Below, piece after piece: positions 1 through 13,300 of a stretch of DNA of 64,000 nucleotides. The stretch is from Pipra filicauda (lineage: Eukaryota > Chordata > Aves > Passeriformes > Pipridae): the NCBI RefSeq assembly GCF_003945595.2, contig NW_024104520.1:2141501-2205500 (forward strand), given 5' to 3'. The notes beneath the pieces were generated by a model. The model was not told the origin of the DNA and did not search any database. It worked only from the letters and a program-made list of their open reading frames with translations. A program made the position numbers and the translations under genes. Position 1 is the first letter of the stretch, and each line of letters starts with the position of its first letter.

Positions 1-1269
1 TCCTAGTTGGAAATTTGCAAATGTGGGGAAAATTTGCACTGATCCCAAATTATTTTGCTTTAACCCCAGCTGGCAACTGAGCAACACAGCCACTCACCAG
101 CCACTCACTCACTCTTCCCCCACTGGGATAGGAGAGAGAACTGGAAGAATAAACATGAGAGCTCATGGATTGAGATAAAGAAACTTTAAGGGGCAAAGAA
201 AAATCTGTATGTGGAAGCAGAGCAAACCAGGGAATTCATTGACCACATCCCATGGGCAGATAGATGTTCAGCCATCTCCAGGAGAGTAGGGCTCCATCCC
301 ACTAAATGCTGACTCGTGAAGACAAACTTCGTCACTCTGAACATTTCCCCCTTCCTCCTTCTTCCCCCAGCTTTATATACTGAGCATGATGCCATATTGT
401 AGGGGATATCCCTCGAGTCAGCTGTCCCGGCTGTGTTGCCTCCCAGCTTCTTGTGCACCTCAGTCTCCTCACTGGTGGGGTGGAGTGAGGAGTAGAAAAG
501 GCCTTGACACTGTGTCAGCACTGCTCAGCAATAGGTACAACCTCTCTGTGTTATGAGTACTATTTCCGTCACCAAACATAGCCCTATACTAACTACTATG
601 AAGGAAATTAACTGTATCTCAGCCAAAACCAGCACACATGTATAGCAGAAATGTACATAGCTGATCCAAGCTAGAGCATTCTTATTAGTAGTGACAGGAG
701 AATGTATTTTTCCAGAGTGATACCCCCTTTGTGTTCAAATTTAGGGATAAATCAGTGAATTTACTTTTCTTATTGGCTAACCATTGAAGGGGCAGCGTGG
801 GGGGAAACAGAAGAAATGTTTAGGATGCCTGGAGAAAGCAGTTTTTTTCCTATGTCTGATTCTATCCTACAAGTGTAATGATTATATGTTTTTAAATTAT
901 TTTTCTGTGAGATAGTAAGTGTAATTTACTTTGGCATAAAAATGCAAATTTTGGAATGTTTGATGTTTTGCAATATTAATGCCATGAGAGAATTTATGAA
1001 GTTATATCTCAAATATACACATTCTATTTCACCATAGGATTTTATTCTATTTTAGAAGGTAGTAGATGTGGGTAGGTCCAGAACAATGAAGTTGGTGATG
1101 CTTAAGATAGTAGTTTGCTTATTAATGCAACTTTATTATGTGTAGAGACCTTTTAGGAGCACACACTGTATATGTGAACTTCCTAAACACTATGACAAGT
1201 AGTATTACCTGAGAGAAATTTAACATTCCATGAGAGTTAATAAATATTTCTATTTCCTTTTTATTACAG
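1..1269. other. Intron upstream of first visible ARAP2 exon
   Basis: No exon was found here; the preceding coding exon (start of PH1) must lie before base 1. The first half is an antisense solo LTR (51-636). The rest is plain AT-rich intron ending in the acceptor tract TTTTTATTACAG before 1270. Confidence 0.75.
51..636 (-). mobile_element. Solo LTR of an avian endogenous retrovirus, antisense to ARAP2
   Basis: Read on the minus strand the block starts TGTGCTGGTTTTGGCTG at 636 and ends near 51 after a GGGGTTAAAG segment. I recognise this as a common LTR type in bird genomes. On the minus strand TATATAAAG (complement of 371-379) is a TATA box and a CTTAAA-like degenerate poly(A) signal lies near 185-192. 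About 586 bp is normal for one LTR. No gag, pol or env sequence flanks it, so it is a solo LTR left by recombination. Clear target-site duplications were not seen and the 51 border is approximate. The 111-codon minus-strand open frame inside it (186-521) is not a gene. Confidence 0.8.
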
Positions 1270-1390
1270 GAAGTGTTCTCAAAGGGAATAATACTGCTCT
1301 CTGCTATAGCAACAGTAAGAGTTCATGGGGAGAATAAATTTGAAGTTGTCACATCCCATAGGACTTTTGTTTTCCGTGTGGATAAAGAAG
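1270..1390 (+). CDS. ARAP2: ARAP2 exon a: PH1 domain, C-terminal half
   Basis: Encodes 40 codons plus one base. The peptide starts [12 protein letters not shown] and ends [10 protein letters not shown], which are the later beta strands of the first PH domain. Acceptor TTATTACAG, donor GTAAGT. Reading frame begins at the first base; one base (G) is carried into the next exon. ARAP PH1 and PH2 act with the ArfGAP domain in phosphoinositide-dependent activation. Confidence 0.93.
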
Positions 1391-4300
1391 GTAAGTAGAA
1401 GATGTGTAATTCTAGCAATTGCCAAAAAACCATGCAATCACTGCTGATAAATTATGTTTGTGAAATAGGTCTAGTTATATTACCAGAAATATTTCTGGAA
1501 TCCAGCTGGTTTGAGCTCATAAAGTGAAACTGAAGATAACTGTAACCTTTGTAAGTATAACTGAAATTATTGGGGAATGGCTTTTTAAAATATCAAAATG
1601 AGAAGACTATTTTCCCAACTCTTCTGCCTCCTCCCCTATATTTCCCAAAGATTAATTTATTTGGACTTTCCTCAGGTCTCACTAGCAGCTCTTACAGCCA
1701 GTGTGCTCTGAACCATCTCCTCCAAGTCACCACTTGATATAAAATTTAAAAAGAGACAGTGAAGTTGGTGGCTGGAATGTGATGCTGTGATCAAAGGAAA
1801 TCAGAGGTTTTCTGCCTTATACAGTATTTTCAGTCATGTGTTGATAGAGAATAAAAATTCAAATTGTAGTAAGAAAGTTAGTATCCCTTCTAATTGAATA
1901 CTTTATCAACCTACTGCTGTAATATGTGGAATCAATATCAGTGCATGTATGATTTATTTACAGAAACAATCAAATAAAAATGAATACCTAGAAAAAAGAG
2001 ATATGCAATGTGTATTTACAGCAGTACATGCCAGAGCCATTATACCTAAGAGTCTCTCAGCATTTCCATTATCAAATCCCATTTTTATGGGTTATAGCTT
2101 GGTTGTAAACATTTGCTGCAGGCTGTAACAGGAGTGCAGCATCAGTGAGCAAATCCTTCTTATCAAGTTTGGCTCAAATAATTTCAGGCATTTCTATGCT
2201 TTTAGCAGAGTTTAAAAGTATGTATTTGTTTATTATTTTTGCATTTCTTTTCCAAATCTATTTTAAACATTCTTTATAAATGGGAACATAACCATCTTGA
2301 TGCAATACATTTTGTAAGGCTGCAATTTGCTTTATGGACCATTGCCTTTGACTACTATAAAAATATTTACGACTTATACTGACTTATAAAATATATTCAG
2401 AGCAACCACTTGTTATACATGAAATTCCATTTTCATGTAGTATATAACCGTCTTTGGACATAGTAGCCTGTCTGTAAAGCTGTTCACTTAAGATTAGAAA
2501 TGTTTGTTGGGCAAGGAATTTGGTCCTTACTTACTCCAGAACTGGATGATATATTCATAGTAAAGTACGTATATAACCCTGCTTGATTTCTGTTATGTGC
2601 ACAAACCTGTTTCTTCATGCTGTTACTTCTGTGGATTTGTGGTTGAGAATTGTTCTGGGACTATTCAAAGGGTACTTACCTTCTTTCAAAGATTTTGAAA
2701 TGGAGACTTTTATATGTGTTTTGAGATATCAGAAAAATATTTTTGGATGGATTTAAATATCTATAGGGAAAACATTATACATAATGGTTTGGAAAGTTTA
2801 GGGGCATTTGGGGGCAAAAAATTAACTAATCGGGGGTTAGCAATGAGTTAGAACATAATCTGCTCAGATGCAGTGAGATTTGGTTAATTGGAGTGAAAAA
2901 CACTTCTGGGGTAATTTGATGCCCTCAGCTATTCTAAAATACTTTGAAAAGATCACTGGAGTGTTTCAAGAGAGCATATATATATATTAATACAAAACCT
3001 CTAACAGGAACACTTGGATCGCATACCCTGTGCTAGTCTTTCAGGCTAGTCTTCCTCTTCTTCAAAGGGTTTTATGATGCTTAAATTTGTGCATTTTTTC
3101 TTTCATGTTGCAGATATTACAGTTATGAAGTAAGCACATTGTTGTTTTAATTTTGCACTTTGCAATGTTCAACACTAATTTTGCCAACTTTATATATACT
3201 GTGGATACAACTTTCCATTCCTCCCTACCCCTCCCCCAATATATTTTATGACCTGAATCTTTCAGAGCAAACAGTTGAAATATTCATGATATTCCAATTG
3301 CATAAGGGGAGTCTAATTCATTCAGACTACTCAGCATTAAAGTATATCGATCTTAGTCTGGTGAAATATCTGAACATAGTGAATGAGACTGAGTGGAACT
3401 TTATTACTTCACCTCCTTGTGTTCATGTATTTGTAAGATGTTAAATTAATAATGCATGCAAAGATACTCAAACATTCGTTTTCTTCATTACTCAGTACCC
3501 TTGACAATATCAAGCTTAACCACCACACCTTAATGGAATAGATTGTAAATTGCCAAGTGTTTTTGCTTAGAAGCGTGGCCAAACATGGAATAGCAGTGGT
3601 GATGGCTTGCCTCTTTAATGACAGATGAAATTTAGACTCCCTGGTTTCTGCTTGCATAACTGCAGTAGTTCTTTCCCATTGATCTGGCTTCCAGAAGGTG
3701 AACATGCCACCTGTCTACAACCTCAGTCTTTAAGCTGCCTGGAATTCAGCATCTTAGAATTAGTAGTCATGATTTTAAGAATCTCCATCATCAATTTATT
3801 TTGATTTGTGTGTTGATTGTTGGGAGTTAACTGAATGACTGTCTTTGCTAACATCTGCACTGATACATATTCTCATTATTTTTATTTACACCTCCTCTTC
3901 AAGGTGAATCTCTTACATGGTATAGCTATGCCATCAACCAGCATAGCATACTAGGAAGAATGGGAAAACTAATGTGTAGAGAAGAATGGACCTACTGCTT
4001 AACTAACTGCCTTTGACTAACTTTTTTCCTGTTTAGAAGAAAGAAATGACTGGGTTAATACGATGCTCAATGCCTTGAAATTGCTGTCTGATAATAACTC
4101 TCAGTCTCGAACTTCTGTCGCCCCTGAGAAAAGCGGATACCTTGAGCTGAAGGGATACAAAGCCAAAATCTTTATTGTACTTCAGGGGAGTACTGTATGG
4201 ATCTGCAAAAATGAGCAGGTAAATTTTTCATATGCTTTTTGTGAATGAAAGCTTATAAAGATGGTTTAACTAGTGAGTTGGAAATTGATGGCTCCTTGTG

Positions 4301-7300
4301 AATAGCTGCATTTCAATATAAATGCATATCTCTTTTTGTGTAGTACTTTATTGCTGCAATTCTCAGAAGGCTTCACAAAACAGGCAAGGTATCATTATGT
4401 CTGTTGTACAATAGAAAAAAACGAATATATAGTGAGGTGAAGTGAAAAGCTCTGAGTGTCACAGCATGTTAGTGTCAGGGCTGGGATCAATTCACTCTTA
4501 AAATGTCGGCCATAAACACTCATTCAGAAGACCTATTTTGTGCACTGTTTTCAGTGCACTGTTTTCAGTCTTTATTTACTGCTCTGTAAAGTGTGTTAAA
4601 CAGAAGCACATTTTGGTATGTAACTGATAATTCAACTAAATGTTCAAAATGTTCTTTGTGTTGTTGAGAATGTAGATTGGCCAGTTTCTGTTGTACACTG
4701 TAATATTTTCAACAAATATTTTAAACAAAGTAGGGCTATCATTTCAGCTCCCAAAATCTAGGGCTTTTGGTTTTGCTTTGGGTGTGACTGTATGATAACA
4801 TGAAGTACTTATCTGTGGAACTCTCTAGGATGGCATAGGTAGGGAATAAATGGGGATAGTTGGGTTCAATCAATGGTTGTGTGAACTAGTGGAAGAAGTC
4901 TATTTCAGGACACTAAATGGAAGGTGTTGTGTCTGTGTGAGGAAATTGGTTACTCACAAGTAGCTGAAACCTGGAATGACATTTGGGGCAGGTATTTTTA
5001 CATGTTTGTCTTGTTCTCAGTTTCTTTCAAATTTGTGTACAAATACGAACGATCTCTTAGTAAGACTTTTCATTTTGGAGTTGATCTCACTTCCTCTCCT
5101 GTTACCCTCTTATATGTGAAATTATTTGAGTGGGTTTAAGGGACCACGTAATGTTCAATATTATTCATTCCCAGAGAGGAGATTTAAGACTGAGAAAGAC
5201 CTGTTTTTCTTTGTACTTACTGTACTCCAAGGAAGTTTTACCTTTTAGGTAAATTCTTTGAGGTCAGTCAACAGCCAACTAATCAAAAGTGTTGTATTGT
5301 GTTTGCATGGCAAACATGAGGAGGGAAGACCAGCAGAGACAAAGTACCACAACCCCCATTCCCTATCCACCTAAGCCACTGAGTGGGGAAGAGTAAATCA
5401 AAAGGAAGAAAGGAGAGGTGGGAGTAAAGGTGCTTAAGATTTACTTTTATTTCTCATTATCTGCTCTGGTTTGATGAGTAATAAATGAAGCTGATTTGCC
5501 CAAGTTGAGTCTGTTTTGCCCATGACAGTAACTGGTGAGTGATCTCTCTCTGTCCTTATCTTGTCTCTCAATGATCTGTTATATTTTCTCTCCCCTGTCC
5601 GGTTGAGGAGTGGAGTGATATAGCAGCTTTGGTGGGCACCTGACATCCAGACAGGATCAACCCACCACAAATGTGATACAGTTTATGGATTTATGCTGTT
5701 CTGTAGCTATAACAAAATTCCACAAATGACTTAGATATGTAATGTGTTACCAAAAGTGTATTTGCTATGTGCCGTTTGAATTTAAGCCAACAGCATATGT
5801 TTTGCCAAATAAGCATCATGGAGAGAAATTGGTCTCTTTATCTATACTGAAATCCTCAGTCTTGATTATTGTAATGAACAGGTGACCTCTCAGTTAGTTC
5901 ATTTATTTAAGTAAAGTTTACAGCTGTACATCTTTAAGGAGGAACAAAACCAAAATGCAAACACCACCCCTCCATTCTGAGACCCTGTACTTCACTGAGG
6001 TTCCCTTGCATCAATCAAGTAGAAAGAATGAAGTCGGCCAACCTACCTTACAGTCATTGCTTGTGGGATGATCCACACTGTGCTGCAGTGCTCAATGTTA
6101 CTTTTCCGTCATGGGGTTTCCAGGTAATGTCATCAGTGAGAATCCATGGAAAGAATTCTCATCAGTGAAAATCCTCTTTTTGTGGATATTCGTTGTTAAC
6201 GACCCACTTTTCCCTTCAGAATTGATGCTTATTGAATCTTATGCCCCTGGATATTTTAGAGTGGTCCTTAGGGATGTTCTGAGCTTCTTGATTAAGGAAC
6301 AAAGGTATACAGACTTGTGGAGGCATTTCTTTTCCAGGGTGATAGGTCATTTGAAACTAGTTAAGTCCCTCTTGAGAGTTATGGTACCAGATTTTTGCTT
6401 TCTTCTTTCTTACTTTACCTGAATATAACTGTTGGGAGCATCTTCCTTGCCTTGAGCAGAGGCATTCATCCTTTCTGTTGATAAAGGGCACTCCCAGCTC
6501 TGCCCACTGGGCTGAGTCAGTTTTTCTGAGTGTGCCTGTTGATACAAAACTGTTGCAGAGCCAGTCCCTGTTGAAGGGTTCTTGATTGCTCTTTTCTACA
6601 TTTTCAGAGTGCAGATTATGACTCAGATAATCCTAAAACTGCTCCCTCTGCCCCCTCATCAATTTCTGTATTTACAGATTTTTTCTGAAATTGTTTTTTT
6701 GTGTGAGTGTGCATTTGTGTTGATTCTATTACTTTTGCAGCTGTATAGTAGGTTGTGTCTGCTCTGCCAGCATCATGGAGTTCAGAATTGCTTTAGCTGA
6801 TCATGAAAGCACATGCTTATACAACCTTTTAACTAGATATTTATTCCCTTCTACTATGTGGATGCTCTGCAGAGATCACTGACTGCAGTGCAGCAGAAGG
6901 CAAACCAAAATCAAGCCCTGAAACAGAATGGTTAGACATGCTGCCAGCCTGTCAACTCCTCCTGTGTGTATGAATATTGCAAAAAATGGTGCAAAAGCAG
7001 CTTCTTCCCAAAGCTTATTTACTTAAAACAAAAAATAACAAATGGTCCTAAGAGGTTTCTTTTTAGATTCTCAGTCTGAACAATGTCCTTTCTTTATGCA
7101 ATTTCTGGATGTTTTGGAAAGATGAGAAATAGTTTCCTTCTTTAGGCTTTCATAGCCTGCAATTCTTTTGGTACCTCTTGTGTTTTAATTTCAAGTGGAA
7201 AACCGAATTATTTTTACTGCAGTACTGAAGAAAACCCCAGTAATACAGCACTGGTCCATTAGAGGGCGCTGTTGATCTAAAAATATTTCCCTGTCTCAGG

Positions 7301-10300
7301 TTTGCACTTCAGCCAGTAATTACTAGGCAAATCTGTCCAGGGATGTCCTCAAATCCTGTTCATATTGGAATTCACATCCATACTAGAATGATTCCCGCAG
7401 AGTCTTAGAGGAGTTTATTATAACTGCAGTGCTATAAGACACCTATTTAGACTTACAATGCTGAAATGAGGTTGGATCAAGCTGATTCATTGATTTCTAT
7501 TAAACTTGATAGAGAAGAGCCCACTGTTACTTTAAAAAAAATTTCTGCACTGTTAAAAGTGGAGAAGATCCTAAGCCAAATGCCAAATCCTGACATAACC
7601 ACCATGAACTTTGTGAAGTTCAGACTGAGATCAGAACATCATGTCTCAGGCCCATTTCTAGTTAAAAAGTGATTGGTTTAGCTTGAACTTCTGGCAGTGA
7701 TATAGTGCTAGTATGAAACCATCAATTTCTTTGACTCCTCATGTAGTGTAAATTTCTTAAACTTCCTGTCTGAAGCAAAAGTGAAAAATAAATTGTACAG
7801 AATCAATTTGTTCAACTTGCAGCTTGCTGAAATCCCCATTTCTGTTTCAAAGTCATTTGTGCTTGTATAAAAACATGTCATCTGATCCTTCATGACAGCT
7901 CAAGCATTGGCTTGAAATGTCAATCTGCTGTGGTAGTGCCAGTAATAACCTCCCCTCTGTTACCATCAGAAGGGCTGACAGGTGCTTGTCTGGTCTGCTC
8001 AAATGTACCCCCTTTGTTAGGTTATATTTACGGTTCACTGATATGTAAAATTGGGGGGGGGGGCTAGGCATCCGTGCCAGAATTGGGCTTTGAAAAGAGA
8101 AATCAGGATCTTCTTTTTTACTGCTTTGGGTGGTTCTGAAATAGATGTATTTACCTGGGGTATCTGAGGAAACTTTGTCGAATATAAAGACTGTATGTAT
8201 GGCTGACTGTGTGCCATAATTACTTGTGAAGTGTTTTCTCCATGCATGACTCCAAGTTAAAACTTGAATAGTGATGAATGTTCTCTCTGATATTTACAAG
8301 CAATGGTATCTATTATTTATTGGAGACCTCTTGTTTTCATTTTGACTCAATGTTCCTATTGATTTCAAAGGGTTTTCTGTTTTGTCAAAGGTTGAAACAT
8401 TTGCTGTGTGGCAGATGGAAATGTTTTTTCGAGTTGAATGAACCAGTAAGAGTGCCTAGTAATTTTCGATTTCCTCTCTAATGCTAATGGTGCATTTAAA
8501 GCAAAACTGGACAACACCAAAAGATGTATTACAGGAAAGGATATTAAACAGGTAGAAGATGGCAAAGGGTAGGATAATGTAGAGAACTGATATGAGGATA
8601 GCTAAAAGGACGAGCCAAAGATGATACTTGAGATTGGCATCCTGAAAGAAAGGAAGTGATGTGGATGTTGGTGGAGGGAAGCAGAAGGGATGTGCACACA
8701 TATCTCTGTGTGCATAAGAGCAGAGGTGTGCTCTTATCCCTGTTAAGAAACACAGGCTTAAAGGGAGGTGTTTTTGAGCAACCTGACCTAGTTGAAAGAT
8801 GCTGATATTGGGTACGTATTTCAAGGGGACTGGATTAGATGATCTTTAAAGGTCCCTTTCAATCCAAACCATTCTATGATACTGTGAAATTCATTGTGAG
8901 AGATGATGTGGTTGGGACTCAGGCAGCCTTGGAAGACTTGGGGCTTTTTGGTATATAGGAATGGGAATTTATAATGATACTCTAAAAAGGGGATTGTTCA
9001 TTAGGAAGTTTTCTGGTTTTCCCTGGAGAAAAGGGAATCCTAATTAATAATCATTAACGTGATGAATGTGAAAGAGAAACACTTCAAAAACCCCCAAAAA
9101 ACTAAAGTATCTGTTAAGTACAGTCAAAGGTGTCTAACAATGCATGGTAACCAAAGAAGAATAGTTAAATGAAGTCCGGAAGATAGGTGGTAATAATTGG
9201 TTGTCATGTTAAAGCAACATGAGAAAGTCTTTTTAATGTATGTAGATTCTTTGGTGTATTATTGTGATTATATTTGTGAATATGAAATGAATCCAAGGTG
9301 GTGGCAACAGAAGTATGAAGGAAAATTGGGGTGAGGAGTTGAATGCAAGTTGAGAAGAAACCAAAATAGTTACTTAAAGGTTTTGAGATCTAATGAGGAA
9401 CCCTGAGCTAAGCAGCTGACAGTTTTGAAAAGGAAGCTATGGAAAAAGATACAGTATTAAAGGCAACAAAAGAAAGCAGGAGGGGGAAAGAGAAGACCTT
9501 TCAGATGGTTGATAGATGGTGAGAGAAGAGAGAGGTGCCTAGTATGTACTGGGGCGTGGTGGTGGAAGAGGGAATTATTGAGAATGAGAGAAGAAAAACT
9601 GTAATTCTTGTCACTATGTTCCCTCTGTTCCCCATCCTTGTCTCCCATCCTCATCCCCCCTACCCCAAGAACATTTGTGCTTTTGGAGATTTTGGGGTGA
9701 TAAACTGTTATTTGTAATAACTGGAAAACTCTCTGAAGAATCTGTACTGTACTTGATTGCTAGTGCAGACTGTGATCAGGCATGTTTACAAACATATGAG
9801 TGAGCTTGTCCTGGAATGCCTTAAATAAGTGGAGTTAATAGAAAAACAAGAGAACATTTGCCCTTTGTTGTTCGATTCATTTTGACTTTGCTCTTGCTTC
9901 AGAACAATACAAATCTGTAGCAGGATGTTAAAAAACAAAACCAGAACAACCCAAAAATATACCGAATACATTAGAGGGGAAAGACTAATACGAAGAAGTG
10001 TTTTAAGATCAAATATACTAATACATTGGTGGAATCAAATGTTTCAACCTCTTTTAAATATGGTTGTTTACATCAAACTGTAGCTGAGATGATAGATTAA
10101 GGTCATATTCCTAATTTTCCAGCAGTTCCTTAAGAAGTTCATTCCAATTTTCCACACTCAAAACCATGGCAATGATCAATTGCTGTGCATGACATCAGAA
10201 ACAACTGAACAGCAAATAACTTGAATTGTCTAAGAAAGCTTAAAATCTTCCTTTTTTGCTTGTTGTAATACACAATGGAAATCTTGTCGAGTGGGGGAGA

Positions 10301-13300
10301 GGTTTGTTGTTGTTCTGAGCATTGCTTCTTCAATTTTAAACTAATTGCACACTTACTCCAGAAAAGATTTAAAAATGCATTTAAAATAATACATTGTTAA
10401 AGTGGTTCAATCAGAGAAGAGAAATGTGTCAGTGACCGCCTTTACAGGGAAGATCTGCATTTTACATTCAAAAATATTTTTGTGTGATGTTGCTCTAGGT
10501 TGTTGAATATACTATTAAAGGACATGGAGAAGGGCATAAACAGGATGTCTATCATAAAAGATTTAAAAGTTAATATTAAATTCTTCTACATGCAGTTAAA
10601 CTTTCACTCTGTGAGGATGTTTTCCTGTTCATTTGTTTTTGTGCTATTAAGATCTCATTGAGATGTAAGCACACCTAAGGAAGGCATGAAACATGGTAGG
10701 AAGCCTAATGCTTCCACAATGATAAAAAGCTTCATGATTAATCTAATTTGGACTGAACGGTAGGGAAGGAGGAAAGAAAATGGTGAAGTCGTCAGTTTTT
10801 CAGTAATGCTAAGTCAAGCTTTCTGTATCATAGTCATATATGTATTATGACTAATACATATATAGCCAGCTACCTTGATCACTTAAAAATTAACAGTGAA
10901 GAAAAGTAGGATTTATTTGAATATTCTGAAGATTTTATATAATGGTGACACAGCACATGCATAAGCAATTGAAGAAGATTTTAGGTCTGTTTGTCATAAG
11001 GTTATAATACTATTCATGCAATATTGGGGAAATCCATTTTCCTCTAGGAGTACTGGAATTACCTGAGACCATTGTCCATCACTATATATGTTACTTGTTT
11101 TTAAGAACTACTAACTTGGCTTCAAATCGCATGGTAAAATAATGTATTGGATAAAATAATATAGGAAGCAGAACATCATTATGGGAACTTCCATTTATAA
11201 TGGTAGGCAAAGTCTCAATTATTTATGTAGTTGATATCACATGAACAAGTTATTTCTGCATTCCATTAACCTGAGAGGTTGTATAATCAGTATATGTTCT
11301 GTGTATATATATATATATATATATATACACACAGTTAAATGATGAAGGTTTTTTTGTGTGTGCAACAGGAAGGTTTGAGGTGACAATGAAACAGAAAAAC
11401 ACAGTATTTTTCAAGAATACTTAGATCTCTCTTAATAACTCAGTGTACTGTAGAATTAAGGCAGCTAAAACATTATTTTGTACCAAGTTGATTAGTGTTT
11501 AATTGTAAACATATAAGTCAGTTCTCACAGGGAACAAGCTAAAAAACTAGTCAGTAGCTTTGGTTTGCTTTTTCTCTTTTAAATTGAGGGAAATGTAAAA
11601 TACTGTTATTTCTATGCATTTGTCATGTTTGGTTCAGAAATAAGTTTAAACATAGCAGTGGCAACACTGATAACTTTTTTCCCCTCAACCTGCATTCTTT
11701 ACTTCAGGTATTAAACTGTATTAGCATACTTGTGTAAAGTTACACAGCCATTACAACAGCGAAAAGCAGAGCATTTCTGAGGCAGTGTAGCATATCCTCA
11801 CTGAAATGCTTGTTCCACAAACTTAGATAGGTACAAACATATGTTATGATCATCATAGAGTCATCATAGAATGACTTGGAAGGGACTTTAAAGTTCCAAT
11901 CCCCCTACCAGGGGCAGGGATGCCACCCACTAGACCAAGTTGTGCAAAGCCCCTTCCAACCTGGTCTTGAACACTTATAGAGATGGGGCATCCATGAGTT
12001 CTCTGGGCAACCTGTTCCAGTGCCACACCAGCCTCATAGTAAAGAATTTCTTCTAATGTCTAATCTAAACCTACTCTCAGTTTGAAGCCATTACTCCTTG
12101 TCCTGTCACTACATGCCTGTTTAAAAAGTCCCTCTCTATCTTTCTTGTGGGCTCCCTTCAGGTACTGGAAGGCAGTAATTGGGTCACCCATAAGCCATCT
12201 CTTTTCCAGGCTGAACAATCCCAATTCCCTCAGCCTTTCCTTATAGGAGAGGTGTTCCATCCCTCTAATCATCTTGGTAACCCTCCTCTGAACTCAGTTC
12301 AACAGGTCAATGTCTTTCCTGTGCTGGGGACCCCAAAGCTGGATGCAGCACTCCAGGTGGGGTCTCACCAGAGGAGAGTAGAGGGGTAGAATCACCTCCC
12401 TCAACCTGCTGGCCACTCTGCTCTTGATGCAGCCCAGGATACAATTGGCTTTCTGAGCCGCAAGAGTATATTGCCAGCTCATGTCCAGCCTCTCATCCAC
12501 CAGCACCCCCAAGTCCCTCTTGGCAAGGGCTGCTCTCAATCTGATCATCCTCCAGCCTGTATTGATACCAGGGGTCGCCCCAACCCAGGTGCAGCACCTT
12601 GGACTTTGTCTTGTTAATCCTCACGAGATTCTGCTCGAGCTTGTCCAGGTCTGGATAGCAACCTGTCCACCAGTTGTGTTAACTGCACCAGTCAGCTTGT
12701 TGTCATCTGCAAATTTGCTGAGGGTGGACTCAATCCCTGTGTCATTAAGGAAGATATTAAGTAGCACTTGTCCCAGTACAGACCCTTGAGGGACACCACT
12801 TGTCAATGATATCCATTGGGTCTATGAGATGTTGACCACTACCCTCTGGATGTAACCATCCAACCAATTCCTTATCCACTCATCAAATCAGTCTCTCTGC
12901 AATTCAGAGAGAAGGATGTTGTGGGAGACCATGTCAAGGGCTTTACAGAAGTTCAGACAAACGACATCTGTAATTCTTCCCTTGTCCACTGCTGTAGTCA
13001 CTCCATCATAGAAGACCACTAGGTTGCTTAGGCAGGACTTTCCCTTGGTGAAGGCACGCTATCTGTCTGAATCTGTCCTCCACGCGCCTTAGCATATCTG
13101 CTAGGAGGATCCTTCTCAAGATCTTCCCAGGCACAGGGGTGGGGCTGACAGGTCAGTAGTTTCCAGTGTTGATGAATACATCTAGTGCAGGTTTACAAGT
13201 CTGCAGTGCCTGATGCAGATTGAGATGCAGATGCAGATTGAGCTCTGGTTGGGAGCCCAAGAGAACAGGCTATGAACTGCCAACCCTTTGCATAAGAAAG

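Noticed and set aside
186..521. 111-codon minus-strand open frame
   Set aside because: Lies wholly inside the solo LTR across its TATA/U5 region; not a coding part of any retroviral gene.
3160..3705. Two overlapping frames on opposite strands in intron 1391-4036
   Set aside because: No similarity, no splice context, AT-rich composition; chance frames.
8456..8824. 122-codon minus-strand open frame
   Set aside because: Overlaps the CR1 tail at one end, has no family resemblance, and no splice or start context; chance frame.
12147..12789. Plus-strand open frames across the CR1
   Set aside because: Shadows of the minus-strand reverse-transcriptase frames; CR1 motifs are readable only on the minus strand.
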